This document shows, in pieces, positions 43,640 to 52,945 of a stretch of 64,000 nt of DNA. Each line of letters starts with the position of its first letter. The stretch's first letter is position 1. Source of the stretch: Candidatus Meridianibacter frigidus (GTDB taxonomy: Bacteria; Vulcanimicrobiota; Vulcanimicrobiia; Vulcanimicrobiales; Vulcanimicrobiaceae); NCBI GenBank assembly GCA_003243975.1, contig QHBJ01000034.1, forward strand, positions 16,652-80,651, read 5' to 3'. A model generated the notes under the pieces. It did not search any database and was not told the DNA's origin. It saw only the letters and a program-made list of their open reading frames with translations. Made by a program: the position numbers and the translations under genes.

Positions 43640-44416
43640 TTAAAGAACGTTTCGTAATCCCATCGCCGCGGCCGCTGCGAACATGGCGATCGCGAGCAAC
43701 GCTCCCAATTGACGGGTCGAGATGAACTGAGCGAGATAGGCGCCGATCTGCCCGCCGGCTAGCGCGCCGCAACCTAGCGCAAGCGCCGGGACCCAAGCGA
43801 TGTCGTGCGCGAACGCGTGCGCAACAATGCCCACCGGAGCGGTAAAGGCGATGATGGCCGTGGAGGTAGCCGTGACAACCTCCAGCGGCTTGACGGTAAA
43901 GTAAAGCAGCATGGGTACTGCGACGATCCCGCCGCCAATTCCGAACAAGCTGGAAACAAAACCCACGACTAGACCGCATAGAATCCATCCGAGGACGCTG
44001 CGCCGGCGGCTGCGACCGGGAATTTCCACCGCGCGGACAGTTCGCAATCGCAAGAGCACGTCAATCGCTATGCCGGCCATCAGAAATGCAAAAAGCTTGT
44101 CGAAAATCGCCGGCGGCAAGCGCGTCGATACGAACGCGCCGGCGATGCTCGCAGGAATGGCGGCAGTTGCCACCGGCAGAGCGAGGTCGAAAGCAACCCG
44201 GCCCTGCCGGGCAAATGAAACCGTGGCGCCAGCCGTATTTGCGAAAACAAGAACCAGCGAGGTTGCGGCCGCTAGGCCTGGGCTGAAGTGGAAGAAAACT
44301 CGCAGGGTCGGGACCGCGATGAATCCGCCGCCCAGTCCAACGATGGAACCGAAAATACTGGCGCCCGTTCCGACCAGAGCGAGAGCGAGAATGAGGATCG
44401 CGCTAAGATCCGGCAT
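43640..44416 (-). CDS. TauE/SafE-family sulfite/sulfur compound exporter
   Basis: Seven to eight membrane helices with the twin family repeats: FGSIVGLGGGFIAVPTLRVF near the start and VGFVSSLFGIGGGIVAVPML in the middle. TauE/SafE proteins export sulfite, sulfoacetate or other small organics; the substrate here is not known. The protein (258 aa) is of standard length. It is convergent with the SprT gene and followed by the cyclase gene on the same strand with nine bases between. Confidence 0.92.
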   Translation of the reverse strand: MPDLSAILILALALVGTGASIFGSIVGLGGGFIAVPTLRVFFHFSPGLAAATSLVLVFANTAGATVSFARQGRVAFDLALPVATAAIPASIAGAFVSTRLPPAIFDKLFAFLMAGIAIDVLLRLRTVRAVEIPGRSRRRSVLGWILCGLVVGFVSSLFGIGGGIVAVPMLLYFTVKPLEVVTATSTAIIAFTAPVGIVAHAFAHDIAWVPALALGCGALAGGQIGAYLAQFISTRQLGALLAIAMFAAAAAMGLRNVL

Positions 44417-44425
44417 GACGCCGGC

Positions 44426-46399
44426 CTAGGCTCGCACGAGGCGGGGCTCCTCAGGCGGCGTGGGCTTTTCGTCTTTGCGGCCGACGACATCGTAGATACG
44501 GATCGGTTGAACCTTGCCTTTGACGGAAACCGGTTCCAGTTCGATGACGTCGATGGCGTCTTTGACCTCGTCGTAAGTCGCGTGGCTGATGATGATCTGA
44601 CCGCCTTTGGCTACATTATATAAGCGCGCCGCGGCGTTCACGTTGTCGCCGATGACGGTGTAGTTCAATCGGGTGCTGGAACCCAGGTTCCCCATGACGA
44701 CCTCCCCTGTGTTGATTCCCATGCCGACCGTGAAGATTTTCTTCCCGTCCGCCGCCCATTTTGCCCCCATCTCTTTGATTTTTTCCTGTTGCTCGATCGC
44801 CGCAAGCACTGCATGTTTTGCATCGTCGGGCTTGGGATTGGGTGCCGAGAAAACTGCCATGACGCAATCGCCGATGAACTTGTCCACGTACCCGCCATGC
44901 TTGAAAATGATCGCGCACATTTCTTCAAAGTACTCGTTTAACTGGGCGTAAATCTCTTCGGGGCTCATGTTTTCCGACATTGAAGTGAAGCCACGAATAT
45001 CCGAGTAGAAGATCGTAGTTTTCGCGCGCTTGCCTTGTAATGAGAGGGCCTGCCGGGGGTCCTCGCTCTTGAGCATGTCGTCGACGATCGCGGGGCTGAC
45101 GTGCGCACCGAACATATTCGTGATCATGCGCTTGTCGGCGCCTTCGGTGATGCTTCGGTAGATGGCCACGAAGAGCGTTGCCAGGAGCATCGCCCCGCTA
45201 ACGTGCAGTTCGTCGAGCCATATAAGACGCGTGCTGAAGAGATATTCGGACGTGGCTGCAAAAAGAACGACGACCATCAGGCATAGCAGGATCCCGGTCG
45301 TCTCGCGAAACTGCGTCACGAAAAAGCCCAGCAGAAACGGAAGGAAGATGAGCAGGGCGATGTCGAGTGCGGGGGGCACACGCTGGATGAACTTGTGCGA
45401 GAGGATCTGATCCATGAAACGAAGGTTCGCAAACACGCCTGGATAGCGTCCCGCCGGCGTCAGCACGAAATCTCCCAATGCCTGCGCCGTCGCCCCGACC
45501 ACGACGATCTTTCCAGCGACCAGTGCGCGTAGGTCGGCAATGCTCTCGGTATACGCGGTGGAAAACGACTCGGACTGAACGAAGGGCACGAAGATCTTCT
45601 CGGCCCCCACGCGCGTTTCGATGTCTTGAAAGTTCGCGCTCCAGAAGGGGACGAGCAGCATCGAGCCGCTGCCGTCCAGGGGAATGGTTTGGTTTGCGTA
45701 TCTTGCTTCCCACTGGTTGACATTCCGTACGGCCTGACCGCTGAAAATGTGGAGCGCCGCCGCGGTCAAAGAGAAATAGTTTCCTTGATTCGTACCGGCG
45801 CCGCTGACGTTCAGCTCTAGGGGCTGCCCGATTACGTATCCCCCCGGCGTATCAACTGTCGTGTACCCGGACGCCGCGGCAAACTTCGCCAGATTTGGAT
45901 CGATGCTGTTCACTCCGAACTGGCCTTTGCTTGTAGTGGTTACGTTGAACGTAAGGATGGTAGGCATCGCGCGCATTCCCGCCGCGAAGGACTGGTCGTC
46001 CTTCGGGTTGGCCGATGGCTCCAAGAAGTTTACGTCGAAACCGACCACCTTCGCCCCCGCTTGTTTCAACCGCTTGAGCAGCGTGCCGTAAACGGCCCGT
46101 GGCCATGGAAAGACATTTAGATTGGCCTTCTTATCGGCGAACGATTCCTCGTCGATGGTCAAGAGGACCAATTGGGGGTTTATGGCTTGCGTGTCGACCG
46201 TTTGGATGTGTAGCTTCTCAAACCAGCCCTGATCGGCGGCCTTTCGCATGAGCTGGCTATGGAAGATAAGATCTTGCAAGCGGTTCGCAAAGGTAGCCCG
46301 CTCGATGGGCATCAGATAAAAAACCAATCCGATGAAACTAGCCAGTCCGGAGAGCACCAACCCGACTACGAACGTGCGGATGCGCCGCTTCTTGAACAT
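44426..46399 (-). CDS. CHASE2-domain adenylate/guanylate cyclase (class III)
   Basis: An N-terminal helix, then a periplasmic CHASE2 sensor (about 60-320: QLVLLTIDEESFADKKANLN, FPWPRAVYGTLLKRLKQAGA, VVGATAQALGDFVLTPAGRY), three membrane helices, and a class III cyclase domain from 440: TTIFYSDIRGFTSMSENMSP with both metal Asp, VDKFIGDCVMAVFSAPNPKP, INTGEVVMGNLGSSTRLNYT, VIGDNVNAAARLYNVAKGGQ. The protein would make cAMP (or cGMP) in response to an unknown external cue. No effector protein is coded nearby. Confidence 0.95.
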   Translation of the reverse strand: MFKKRRIRTFVVGLVLSGLASFIGLVFYLMPIERATFANRLQDLIFHSQLMRKAADQGWFEKLHIQTVDTQAINPQLVLLTIDEESFADKKANLNVFPWPRAVYGTLLKRLKQAGAKVVGFDVNFLEPSANPKDDQSFAAGMRAMPTILTFNVTTTSKGQFGVNSIDPNLAKFAAASGYTTVDTPGGYVIGQPLELNVSGAGTNQGNYFSLTAAALHIFSGQAVRNVNQWEARYANQTIPLDGSGSMLLVPFWSANFQDIETRVGAEKIFVPFVQSESFSTAYTESIADLRALVAGKIVVVGATAQALGDFVLTPAGRYPGVFANLRFMDQILSHKFIQRVPPALDIALLIFLPFLLGFFVTQFRETTGILLCLMVVVLFAATSEYLFSTRLIWLDELHVSGAMLLATLFVAIYRSITEGADKRMITNMFGAHVSPAIVDDMLKSEDPRQALSLQGKRAKTTIFYSDIRGFTSMSENMSPEEIYAQLNEYFEEMCAIIFKHGGYVDKFIGDCVMAVFSAPNPKPDDAKHAVLAAIEQQEKIKEMGAKWAADGKKIFTVGMGINTGEVVMGNLGSSTRLNYTVIGDNVNAAARLYNVAKGGQIIISHATYDEVKDAIDVIELEPVSVKGKVQPIRIYDVVGRKDEKPTPPEEPRLVRA

Positions 46400-46401
46400 C
46401 T

Positions 46402-46965
46402 TTACGACTGGCTGCGCCCGATATAGCGGCGGTCGCGAGTGTCGATGCGAACGACGTCGCCTTCGTTGACGAAGAGTGGGACCTGCACGATGGCTCCGGT
46501 TTCAAGCGTCGCTGGTTTGGTCGTCCCCGTGGCGGTATCGCCTTTGAACCCCGGGTCCGTTCCGGTGATCCTCAACTCAATGTGGGCCGGAAGGTCGCAG
46601 CCGATGGGAACTCCGTCGTGCATCTGCACGTCGACCACCATGCCATCTTTGAGAAAATCGGCCGGGTCGCCGATCAGGTCGCGCTGCAGCGTAACGTTCT
46701 CGAAGGTTTCCTGATCCATGAAGTGATAGCCGTCCGCATCGTTGTAAAGCATTTGCATTTGCCGGTTGTCCACGGTGGCGCGCTCGAGCTTCTCCCCGGC
46801 GCGAAAGGTTCGCTCGACCGTGGCGCCGGTCTTGGCATTCTTGAGCCGCGTCCGTACGAAGGCCGCACCTTTACCGGGCTTTACGTGAAGAAACTCAATG
46901 ACGGTCCAGAGCTGCCCATCGATGACGATGGTGATTCCGCCGCGCAGATCATTCGAAGAGATCAT
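46402..46965 (-). CDS. efp: Elongation factor P
   Basis: EF-P rescues ribosomes stalled at polyproline. The three-domain length of 187 residues fits. The tip loop [16 protein letters not shown] has K32, the residue modified in many bacteria; no EpmA/EpmB genes are near, and the modification, if any, is unknown. The last part, [10 protein letters not shown], is a normal end. Neighbours are the cyclase downstream and plsY upstream with nine bases between. Many Pro-rich proteins in this window would need EF-P. Confidence 0.95.
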   Translation of the reverse strand: MISSNDLRGGITIVIDGQLWTVIEFLHVKPGKGAAFVRTRLKNAKTGATVERTFRAGEKLERATVDNRQMQMLYNDADGYHFMDQETFENVTLQRDLIGDPADFLKDGMVVDVQMHDGVPIGCDLPAHIELRITGTDPGFKGDTATGTTKPATLETGAIVQVPLFVNEGDVVRIDTRDRRYIGRSQS

Positions 46966-46974
46966 GACCCGCGG

Positions 46975-47610
46975 CTAATACGAAGCGCGGTCTGGGTTGC
47001 CCTCGTTTCGTTTGCGCCACGGCCGAAGCAGGGGCAGCGTATGTTCCCGACCGTGCAGCAGACGACCGATATTCTCGCGGTGCGTGTAGACAATGAGTAC
47101 GGCCGCAAAGACTCCGTACGCCACGTACGCGGGCCGTCGCGTGAAATACCAAAGCGTAAAGGGAGCGAGCGCATTGGCCAGCAGCGAGCCAACCGAACTA
47201 AACGCGGTGGCTCCCGCACCGGCCACCCACCCGCCGGCTGAAACGATTCCGGCCGCCCACGACAGTGCGAAGATTGCACCGACCGAGGTAGCGACGCCCT
47301 TGCCGCCTCGGCCTGCAAGCCACGGCGAAAAGCAGTGCCCCAACACCGCCGCACTCGCTGTTGCCGCGTGGATGGCCGGGTCGGAGAAGAACATGCGCGA
47401 AAAAAAGACGGGCAAAAATCCCTTGAGCGCGTCAAGCGCAAGCACTGCGGCAGCGCCGGTCTTCCCCATCGTTCGCAATGCGTTTGCTGCGCCGATATTT
47501 CCACTGCCCTGCGTTCGAATGTCGATGCCGTAAAACACACGTCCGATGAGATAGCCGAAGGGAATCGATCCGAAGAAGAAAGCAACCAGGCATGCCGCAA
47601 TGAGGATCAT
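46975..47610 (-). CDS. plsY: PlsY acyl-phosphate:glycerol-3-phosphate acyltransferase
   Basis: PlsY starts membrane phospholipid synthesis. GSIPFGYLIGRVFYGIDIRT, GSGNIGAANALRTMGKTGAA and FSPWLAGRGGKGVATSVGAI are its conserved cytoplasmic loops, the last with the GGKGVAT motif. The ATG overlaps the der stop by ATGA; a longer frame would overlap der with a basic stretch. 211 residues, normal, with a somewhat long C-terminal tail. Confidence 0.94.
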   Translation of the reverse strand: MILIAACLVAFFFGSIPFGYLIGRVFYGIDIRTQGSGNIGAANALRTMGKTGAAAVLALDALKGFLPVFFSRMFFSDPAIHAATASAAVLGHCFSPWLAGRGGKGVATSVGAIFALSWAAGIVSAGGWVAGAGATAFSSVGSLLANALAPFTLWYFTRRPAYVAYGVFAAVLIVYTHRENIGRLLHGREHTLPLLRPWRKRNEGNPDRASY

Positions 47611-48956
47611 CGTTCGTCGAGCTCGACGCGCGAGCGCTCGCGGAATTCCAAACTCAACGGGACGCCTTCGAAATCGAAGTTCGCGCGGATGGTATTCTCC
47701 AGAAAGCGCTTGTAAGAAGATTGCACGAGCTGTGGATCGTTGCAATGGAATACGAAGAGCGGCGGATGGACCGCGGGTTGCGAGCAGAAGAAGATCTTGA
47801 ACGTGCGTCCGCCCGGCGCGGGCGCAGGGTGTGCCAGCGTCGCATCGCGGATAATGGAATTAAGCTGGGCGGTCGGGATACGCCTGTCCAGGTTGGCGGC
47901 AACGCGCATAACGATCGGCATCAAGCTGCCCAGGCGCCGTTTGGTCTTGGCCGATAGAAACGTTACCGGCGCGAACGTTGCGAATGGAATCTGTTCGTGA
48001 ATGACCGAGATGAGCTCGGCTTGGCTGTACTCACCCTGCTCGCGGGCGAGGTCCCACTTGTTGGCAACCACCACCAGACCTTTGCGCTCCTCCAAGATCA
48101 TGCCGGCTAATCGGCGATCTTGCCCGAGAATGCCTTGCATCGCATCAATCAGCAGAATGGCGATGTCGCAGCGCGCAATAGCATGTAGAGAGCGGAGCGC
48201 AGAGTAGTACTCGAGTGCTCCGTGCGCGCGTACTCGCTTGCGCACGCCGGCAGTATCGATCAGGCGGATCGTGTGCTCGTGAAAATTGAAGATAGTGTCG
48301 ATCGCGTCGCGCGTCGTTCCGGGAATCTCGGAGACCACGGTGCGTTCTTCGTTCAACATCGCATTGAGCAGCGAGCTCTTGCCCACATTCGGTTGCCCAA
48401 CGAGCGCTAGCGCCAATTCGCCCCGCTCGGCAGCGCCCGGCAACTCAACCGGAATACGCTCCGTAATCGCATCGAGGAGGTCTCCGGTGCCTTCCCCATG
48501 GATGGCCGAAACACTGAGGGGTTCGCCGAAGCCCAAGCGGCTGAATTCCCCCGCAACTCCGGCGGCAACCGAGGGCGATTCCGTCTTGTTCGCGACGAGT
48601 ACGACGGGTCGCCGCGTTCGGCGCACGATCGAGGCGACGTCCTGATCGATCGGATGGAGACCGTCCGATGCGTCGACCACAAAAACGATTGCATCCGCTT
48701 CCCGCGCTGCTGCCTCGGCTTGGCGCTGCGTCGCGGTCGCAATGGAGTCCCCGTGCTCTAACTGAGGATCGAGGCCGGCCGTGTCCACCAACGTAAAGAT
48801 TCGGTTGCGCCACTCCGCCAGCGCGTACAAGCGGTCGCGTGTAACGCCCGGCGTGTCTTCAACGATTGCGAGCCGGCGGCCGATCAAGCGGTTGAAGAGC
48901 GCGCTTTTCCCTACGTTAGGCCGCCCGACGATTGCAACCGTGGGCGGGCGGAGCAT
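47607..48956 (-). CDS. der: Der (EngA) tandem-GTPase for 50S ribosome assembly
   Basis: Two GTPase domains in a row: the first with GRPNVGKSALFNRLIGRRLA, then DTAGLDPQLEH, and NKTE; the second with GQPNVGKSSLLNAMLNEERT, DTAGVRKRVRAHGALEYYSA and NKWDL, followed by the KH-like end domain. The start at MLRPPTVAIVG was chosen because GAGGG sits just upstream and the family begins there; upstream ATG/TTG codons are possible. Coupled to plsY by ATGA. It is divergent from miaB with about 100 bases between. Confidence 0.95.
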   Translation of the reverse strand: MLRPPTVAIVGRPNVGKSALFNRLIGRRLAIVEDTPGVTRDRLYALAEWRNRIFTLVDTAGLDPQLEHGDSIATATQRQAEAAAREADAIVFVVDASDGLHPIDQDVASIVRRTRRPVVLVANKTESPSVAAGVAGEFSRLGFGEPLSVSAIHGEGTGDLLDAITERIPVELPGAAERGELALALVGQPNVGKSSLLNAMLNEERTVVSEIPGTTRDAIDTIFNFHEHTIRLIDTAGVRKRVRAHGALEYYSALRSLHAIARCDIAILLIDAMQGILGQDRRLAGMILEERKGLVVVANKWDLAREQGEYSQAELISVIHEQIPFATFAPVTFLSAKTKRRLGSLMPIVMRVAANLDRRIPTAQLNSIIRDATLAHPAPAPGGRTFKIFFCSQPAVHPPLFVFHCNDPQLVQSSYKRFLENTIRANFDFEGVPLSLEFRERSRVELDER

Positions 48957-49058
48957 GGGCCCTCGCTCAGGGTCCAGCGTGAGCTCTTCCATTGCGTGCA
49001 ACTCGTTCTGGTAAGCGGAAAGCGGCGCCTGTTGGCGAACTCGGAGCGCGATTTATCC

Positions 49059-50462
49059 ATGGCGAATATTTACATCGAAACGTTCGGCTGTCAGATGAAT
49101 GAAGCCGATTCTCAATACATTGCACGGCGTGCGCTCGGCGCCGGATATACGTTCGTAAGCGCCGCCGAGCAAGCCGATGTGCTTGTGCTAAATACGTGCA
49201 CCGTGCGCGACAACGCCGAGCGCCGCGCGTATGGGCGCATGAATCACTTCAAGCTGCTAAAGGACGGCGACCCGGCGGTGAAGTTGGTGGTTACCGGTTG
49301 TCTGGCTGAACAAGATCGCGACCGCATGCAAAAAAGGGTCCCGCATATCGATGCAATCTTCGGTACCGGCGAACTGGTGCGCTTGGGTGATGCGCTCACC
49401 GCATGGCGGCCCGATTTCGTGGACGACGAAGTCAGCGAAGATCGCGGACTGCTGGTCCCAATGGGTGGCCAAGCCGATTGCATCACCGACGCCTTCTCCC
49501 ACCTGCGGGCATTTGTCACCGTTCAGCGCGGCTGTTCCTACTACTGTACGTTCTGCATCGTACCGCACGTTCGCGGCCGTTTCGACCACCGGCCGGCCGG
49601 CGAGATTCTGGAGGAGGTCCGGCAAAAGGTGGCGGCCGGCGCGCGGGAGGTCATGCTGGTGGGGCAGACGGTCAATGCCTACAAGGATGCGGTTGCGGGA
49701 ATCGACTTTGGGGATCTCTGTCGGCAAGTTGCGACGTTGCCCGGCTTGGAGGCATTGAGCTTCATCTCGCCCCATCCGAAGGATTTCACGGAGAAGATCG
49801 TCGCCGACCTCGCCGGTATACCGGTGATGAACGCACGCGTGCACCTTCCGTTGCAATCCGCCAGCGACACGCTGTTGCGCCGCATGAATCGCAAGTATTC
49901 CATCGAGCAGTACGACGCGGTGGCCGAGCTTTTCAAGCGCTACGTGCCGCACTGGTCAATCACGACCGATCTGATCGTCGGCTTCCCGGGCGAAACGGAG
50001 GCCGACTTCGAGAAAACCCTGGCGTACGTAGGGCGCGGCGTTTTCTGGCAAGCATTCATGTTCGTCTATTCGCCTCGCCGCGGCACCCCGGCGGCGAAAT
50101 GGGAGCAGGTACCCGCGCACGTCGCCGGCGCGCGCTTCGCCCGTTTAACCGAAGTGCAGAATGGCGTGATCCGCGCCTTTCACGACACGTTGGTTGGTAG
50201 CACCGTTCGTGGGCTGATCGTCGGCCCTTCGAAGAAAGACCCAGGCAAGCTTGCGCTCAAGACCTCGCAAAACGTTACGCTCATCGCCCCCAAGCCGGAT
50301 GACTACGCAGAAGAACTCTACGCACGCGAACCGTGGCTGGACGTAACGATTCATACGGCGCACGTTTGGGGCTGCAGCGGTTCGATCGTATCACGCGCCG
50401 GCAGCCGGAGTCAGAACGGAAAACTCGTCTTGCCGCCTACGTTGGACTTGCTCGCCCTGTAG
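49059..50462 (+). CDS. miaB: MiaB tRNA methylthiotransferase
   Basis: MiaB adds the 2-methylthio group to i6A37 of tRNA. The first Fe-S cluster is held by C11 (ETFGCQMN), C47 (LNTCTVRD) and C81 (VTGCLAEQ), the radical SAM cluster by C159, C163 and C166 in RGCSYYCTFCIVPHVRG, and a TRAM domain ends the protein. ATG has GGAGCG upstream; the open frame continues upstream without similarity. It is the first gene of the mutS-mutL-miaA-hfq-dapF run, and its partner miaA lies 4 kb downstream. Confidence 0.96.
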   Translation: MANIYIETFGCQMNEADSQYIARRALGAGYTFVSAAEQADVLVLNTCTVRDNAERRAYGRMNHFKLLKDGDPAVKLVVTGCLAEQDRDRMQKRVPHIDAIFGTGELVRLGDALTAWRPDFVDDEVSEDRGLLVPMGGQADCITDAFSHLRAFVTVQRGCSYYCTFCIVPHVRGRFDHRPAGEILEEVRQKVAAGAREVMLVGQTVNAYKDAVAGIDFGDLCRQVATLPGLEALSFISPHPKDFTEKIVADLAGIPVMNARVHLPLQSASDTLLRRMNRKYSIEQYDAVAELFKRYVPHWSITTDLIVGFPGETEADFEKTLAYVGRGVFWQAFMFVYSPRRGTPAAKWEQVPAHVAGARFARLTEVQNGVIRAFHDTLVGSTVRGLIVGPSKKDPGKLALKTSQNVTLIAPKPDDYAEELYAREPWLDVTIHTAHVWGCSGSIVSRAGSRSQNGKLVLPPTLDLLAL

Positions 50463-52945
50463 TGCCGTTCTCCCCGATGCTCGAGCAGTACTTTGGGATG
50501 AAGGCACGCCATCCCGAAGCCATCTTGCTCTCGCGCGTCGGCGATTTTTATGAGGCGTACGGCGAGGACGCCGAAACGGTCGCGCGCTCGCTTTCGATCG
50601 CGCTTACGTCGAAAGAGGCCGGCGGTGGCCAGCGAGTAGCAATGGCCGGCGTTCCGCATCATGCGCTCTCGCAGTATCTTGCCCGGCTCGTTGCGCAGCG
50701 CTGGATCGTAGCGCTGGCCGAGCAGTTGGAGATTCCGCAGCCAAACAAACTGGTGCGGCGCGATGTCGTTCGCATCGTAACGCCAGGAACCCTCATCGAA
50801 GATCAGCTGCTCGACGGCAAACAGAACAATTACTTGGCAGCCATCACGTTGGTGGGCGACGTTCTTGCGATGGCGCACGCGGATGTTTCTACCGGAGCGT
50901 GCTTTGCCACGGCGATCGCAGGCGAGGATGCCTACGATGAATTGCTTGCGGAAATAGGCCGAATCGGCCCAGCCGAGATCGTCGCGGACATCCCGCCGGA
51001 CCTGCGCGCAACCATGAATGGCGCGCTCGAAGCGCTGGGTGCGCGCTTAGCTTCGCCAAGCTTGGCCGCCGTCGAAACCCGCGAACGGCGCAGCATTGCA
51101 AGCTTCTCCTTGGACGAATCGCTGGCGATGCACCGAGCGCTGGACGCCCTAAGTGCGTTTATTCGGAAAACCGGCGTCACCACGCACACCCGCTCGGCCG
51201 AAGAGCAGATGCTCAATCCGCCGCACTACTATCGCCGGCAAGCCTTTGTCGCATTGGACCCGCAAACTCGCAAAAATCTCGAGCTGACCAAAGCGCTGGG
51301 TGCCAATCCCAAGGCGACACTGCTTGCGACCCTCGATAAGTGTGCGACGTCGATGGGTTCGCGCATGCTGGCCCGTTGGATCCTGGCGCCCCTCGTGGAT
51401 AAGGCTGAAATTTGTCAGCGCGCCAGCTGCGTGCGGGCGCTCGTTGAGGAGCACGTTCGGCGCGATTCGATGCAAGAGCTTCTGCGGGGTTGCTTCGATC
51501 TGGAGCGCATCGCCCAGCGGATTCGTTTCAAACGCGCCGGTCCCCGCGACCTCGCGTCGCTTCGCCGCACGCTGCAAATCATGCGTCCGCTGGCGCAGAT
51601 CGCTCCGAGGAAATTAGCCGGATGTCTTGAGCGACTCGGTACCTTCGACGAAATGCTCAGTGAATTGTGCAGCGCTTTGGTGGAGGAGCCGCCGGCTCTT
51701 CTTATCGACGGTGGCGTTATCCGCGTCGAATCCAATGCCGACCTGGCGGAGTGCGTTGCGCTTCGCACCGACGCTCGTGGGAAACTCGGCGAACTCGAGG
51801 AGCGCGAGCGAGCGCGCACCGGCATCAAATCGTTGAGAATCAAGTACGCGAGTGCGTTCGGCTACGCTATCGAAATCTCGAAGAGTAATCTTTCCACCGT
51901 ACCGCCCGATTATGTTCGCAAGCAAACGCTGACCAGCGGCGAGCGCTTCGTCACACCCGAACTAAAAGAACTCGAGCTGGCCATCTCCACCGCTCAGTCC
52001 CGCCAGCTGCGCTTGGAGGATCAGATATTTACCGCGCTGGTCGAACGAATTGCGGCACGGGTTGACGAGTTGTTGCAGACAGCGCAAGCCCTCGCGGAAC
52101 TGGATGTTTTTTGTTCGCTCGCGCAGTGTGCGGCCGAACGCGGGTACGTGCAGCCCACGTTTACCGACGAAAGCAGTATAGTTATCTCCGAGGGCCGTCA
52201 TCCGGTGATCGAAGCACTGCTAAACTCCAAATTCGTTCCGAACGATCTGCACCTGGCGAGCGACGCACCGCGTTTCATTCTGCTGACCGGACCCAACATG
52301 GGTGGCAAGTCGACCTACTTGCGGCAGAGCGCCCTGTTGACTATCATGGCGCAGATCGGATCGTTCGTTCCCGCCGCCGAGGCAAGACTTGGGATCGTCG
52401 ATCGCATCTTCACCCGCATCGGCGCGGGCGATGACCTGGCATCGGGCCAATCGACCTTTTATCTGGAGATGTCTGAAGCGGCCACAATTTTACGCCGTTG
52501 CACGAGCCGCAGCTTGTTGCTAATCGACGAGGTCGGGCGCGGGACCGGCACCGTCGACGGACTCTCGATCGCGCAGGCGATCTGCGAGTTTTTTCTCGGG
52601 TTGGAAGAAGAGTCACCGCTCGTACTCTTTGCAACGCACTTTCACGAGCTGGTAACCTTGAGCGACCACTGGCCGCGCGTGGCCAACTTCCACATCACTG
52701 CCGTTGAGAACACTACGGGTAACGAGGCGCCGGTGTTTTCGCACCGCGTCATGCCGGGCAGCTCCTCGCAATCGTTCGGCATCGAAGTCGCGCGTATGGC
52801 GGGGCTGCCCGACGCGGTAACCGAGCGCGCGCAAGAGATCGCGGATGCCCTCGGTGGCCGTCCGGACCTCCAAGAGCAAGTACCTCTGCGGAAGAAAATG
52901 CCGAGAGCGCCCGTGGAACGCCAGTTGAATTTACTCGGCCTTTGA
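50462..52945 (+). CDS. mutS: MutS DNA mismatch repair ATPase
   Basis: MutS recognises mismatches. The mismatch-binding phrase LSRVGDFYEAYGEDAETVAR replaces the usual GDFYEmF; the Phe and Glu of FYE are there. Walker A is TGPNMGGKSTYLRQSALL, with LLIDEVGRGTGTVDGLSIAQ (Walker B) and TLFATHFHEL-type LVLFATHFHELVTLSD further on. The GTG start shares its G with the miaB stop (TAGTG). 827 residues, slightly short at the C-terminus, where the tetramer helix should be. The mutL start overlaps its stop. Confidence 0.96.
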   Translation: MPFSPMLEQYFGMKARHPEAILLSRVGDFYEAYGEDAETVARSLSIALTSKEAGGGQRVAMAGVPHHALSQYLARLVAQRWIVALAEQLEIPQPNKLVRRDVVRIVTPGTLIEDQLLDGKQNNYLAAITLVGDVLAMAHADVSTGACFATAIAGEDAYDELLAEIGRIGPAEIVADIPPDLRATMNGALEALGARLASPSLAAVETRERRSIASFSLDESLAMHRALDALSAFIRKTGVTTHTRSAEEQMLNPPHYYRRQAFVALDPQTRKNLELTKALGANPKATLLATLDKCATSMGSRMLARWILAPLVDKAEICQRASCVRALVEEHVRRDSMQELLRGCFDLERIAQRIRFKRAGPRDLASLRRTLQIMRPLAQIAPRKLAGCLERLGTFDEMLSELCSALVEEPPALLIDGGVIRVESNADLAECVALRTDARGKLGELEERERARTGIKSLRIKYASAFGYAIEISKSNLSTVPPDYVRKQTLTSGERFVTPELKELELAISTAQSRQLRLEDQIFTALVERIAARVDELLQTAQALAELDVFCSLAQCAAERGYVQPTFTDESSIVISEGRHPVIEALLNSKFVPNDLHLASDAPRFILLTGPNMGGKSTYLRQSALLTIMAQIGSFVPAAEARLGIVDRIFTRIGAGDDLASGQSTFYLEMSEAATILRRCTSRSLLLIDEVGRGTGTVDGLSIAQAICEFFLGLEEESPLVLFATHFHELVTLSDHWPRVANFHITAVENTTGNEAPVFSHRVMPGSSSQSFGIEVARMAGLPDAVTERAQEIADALGGRPDLQEQVPLRKKMPRAPVERQLNLLGL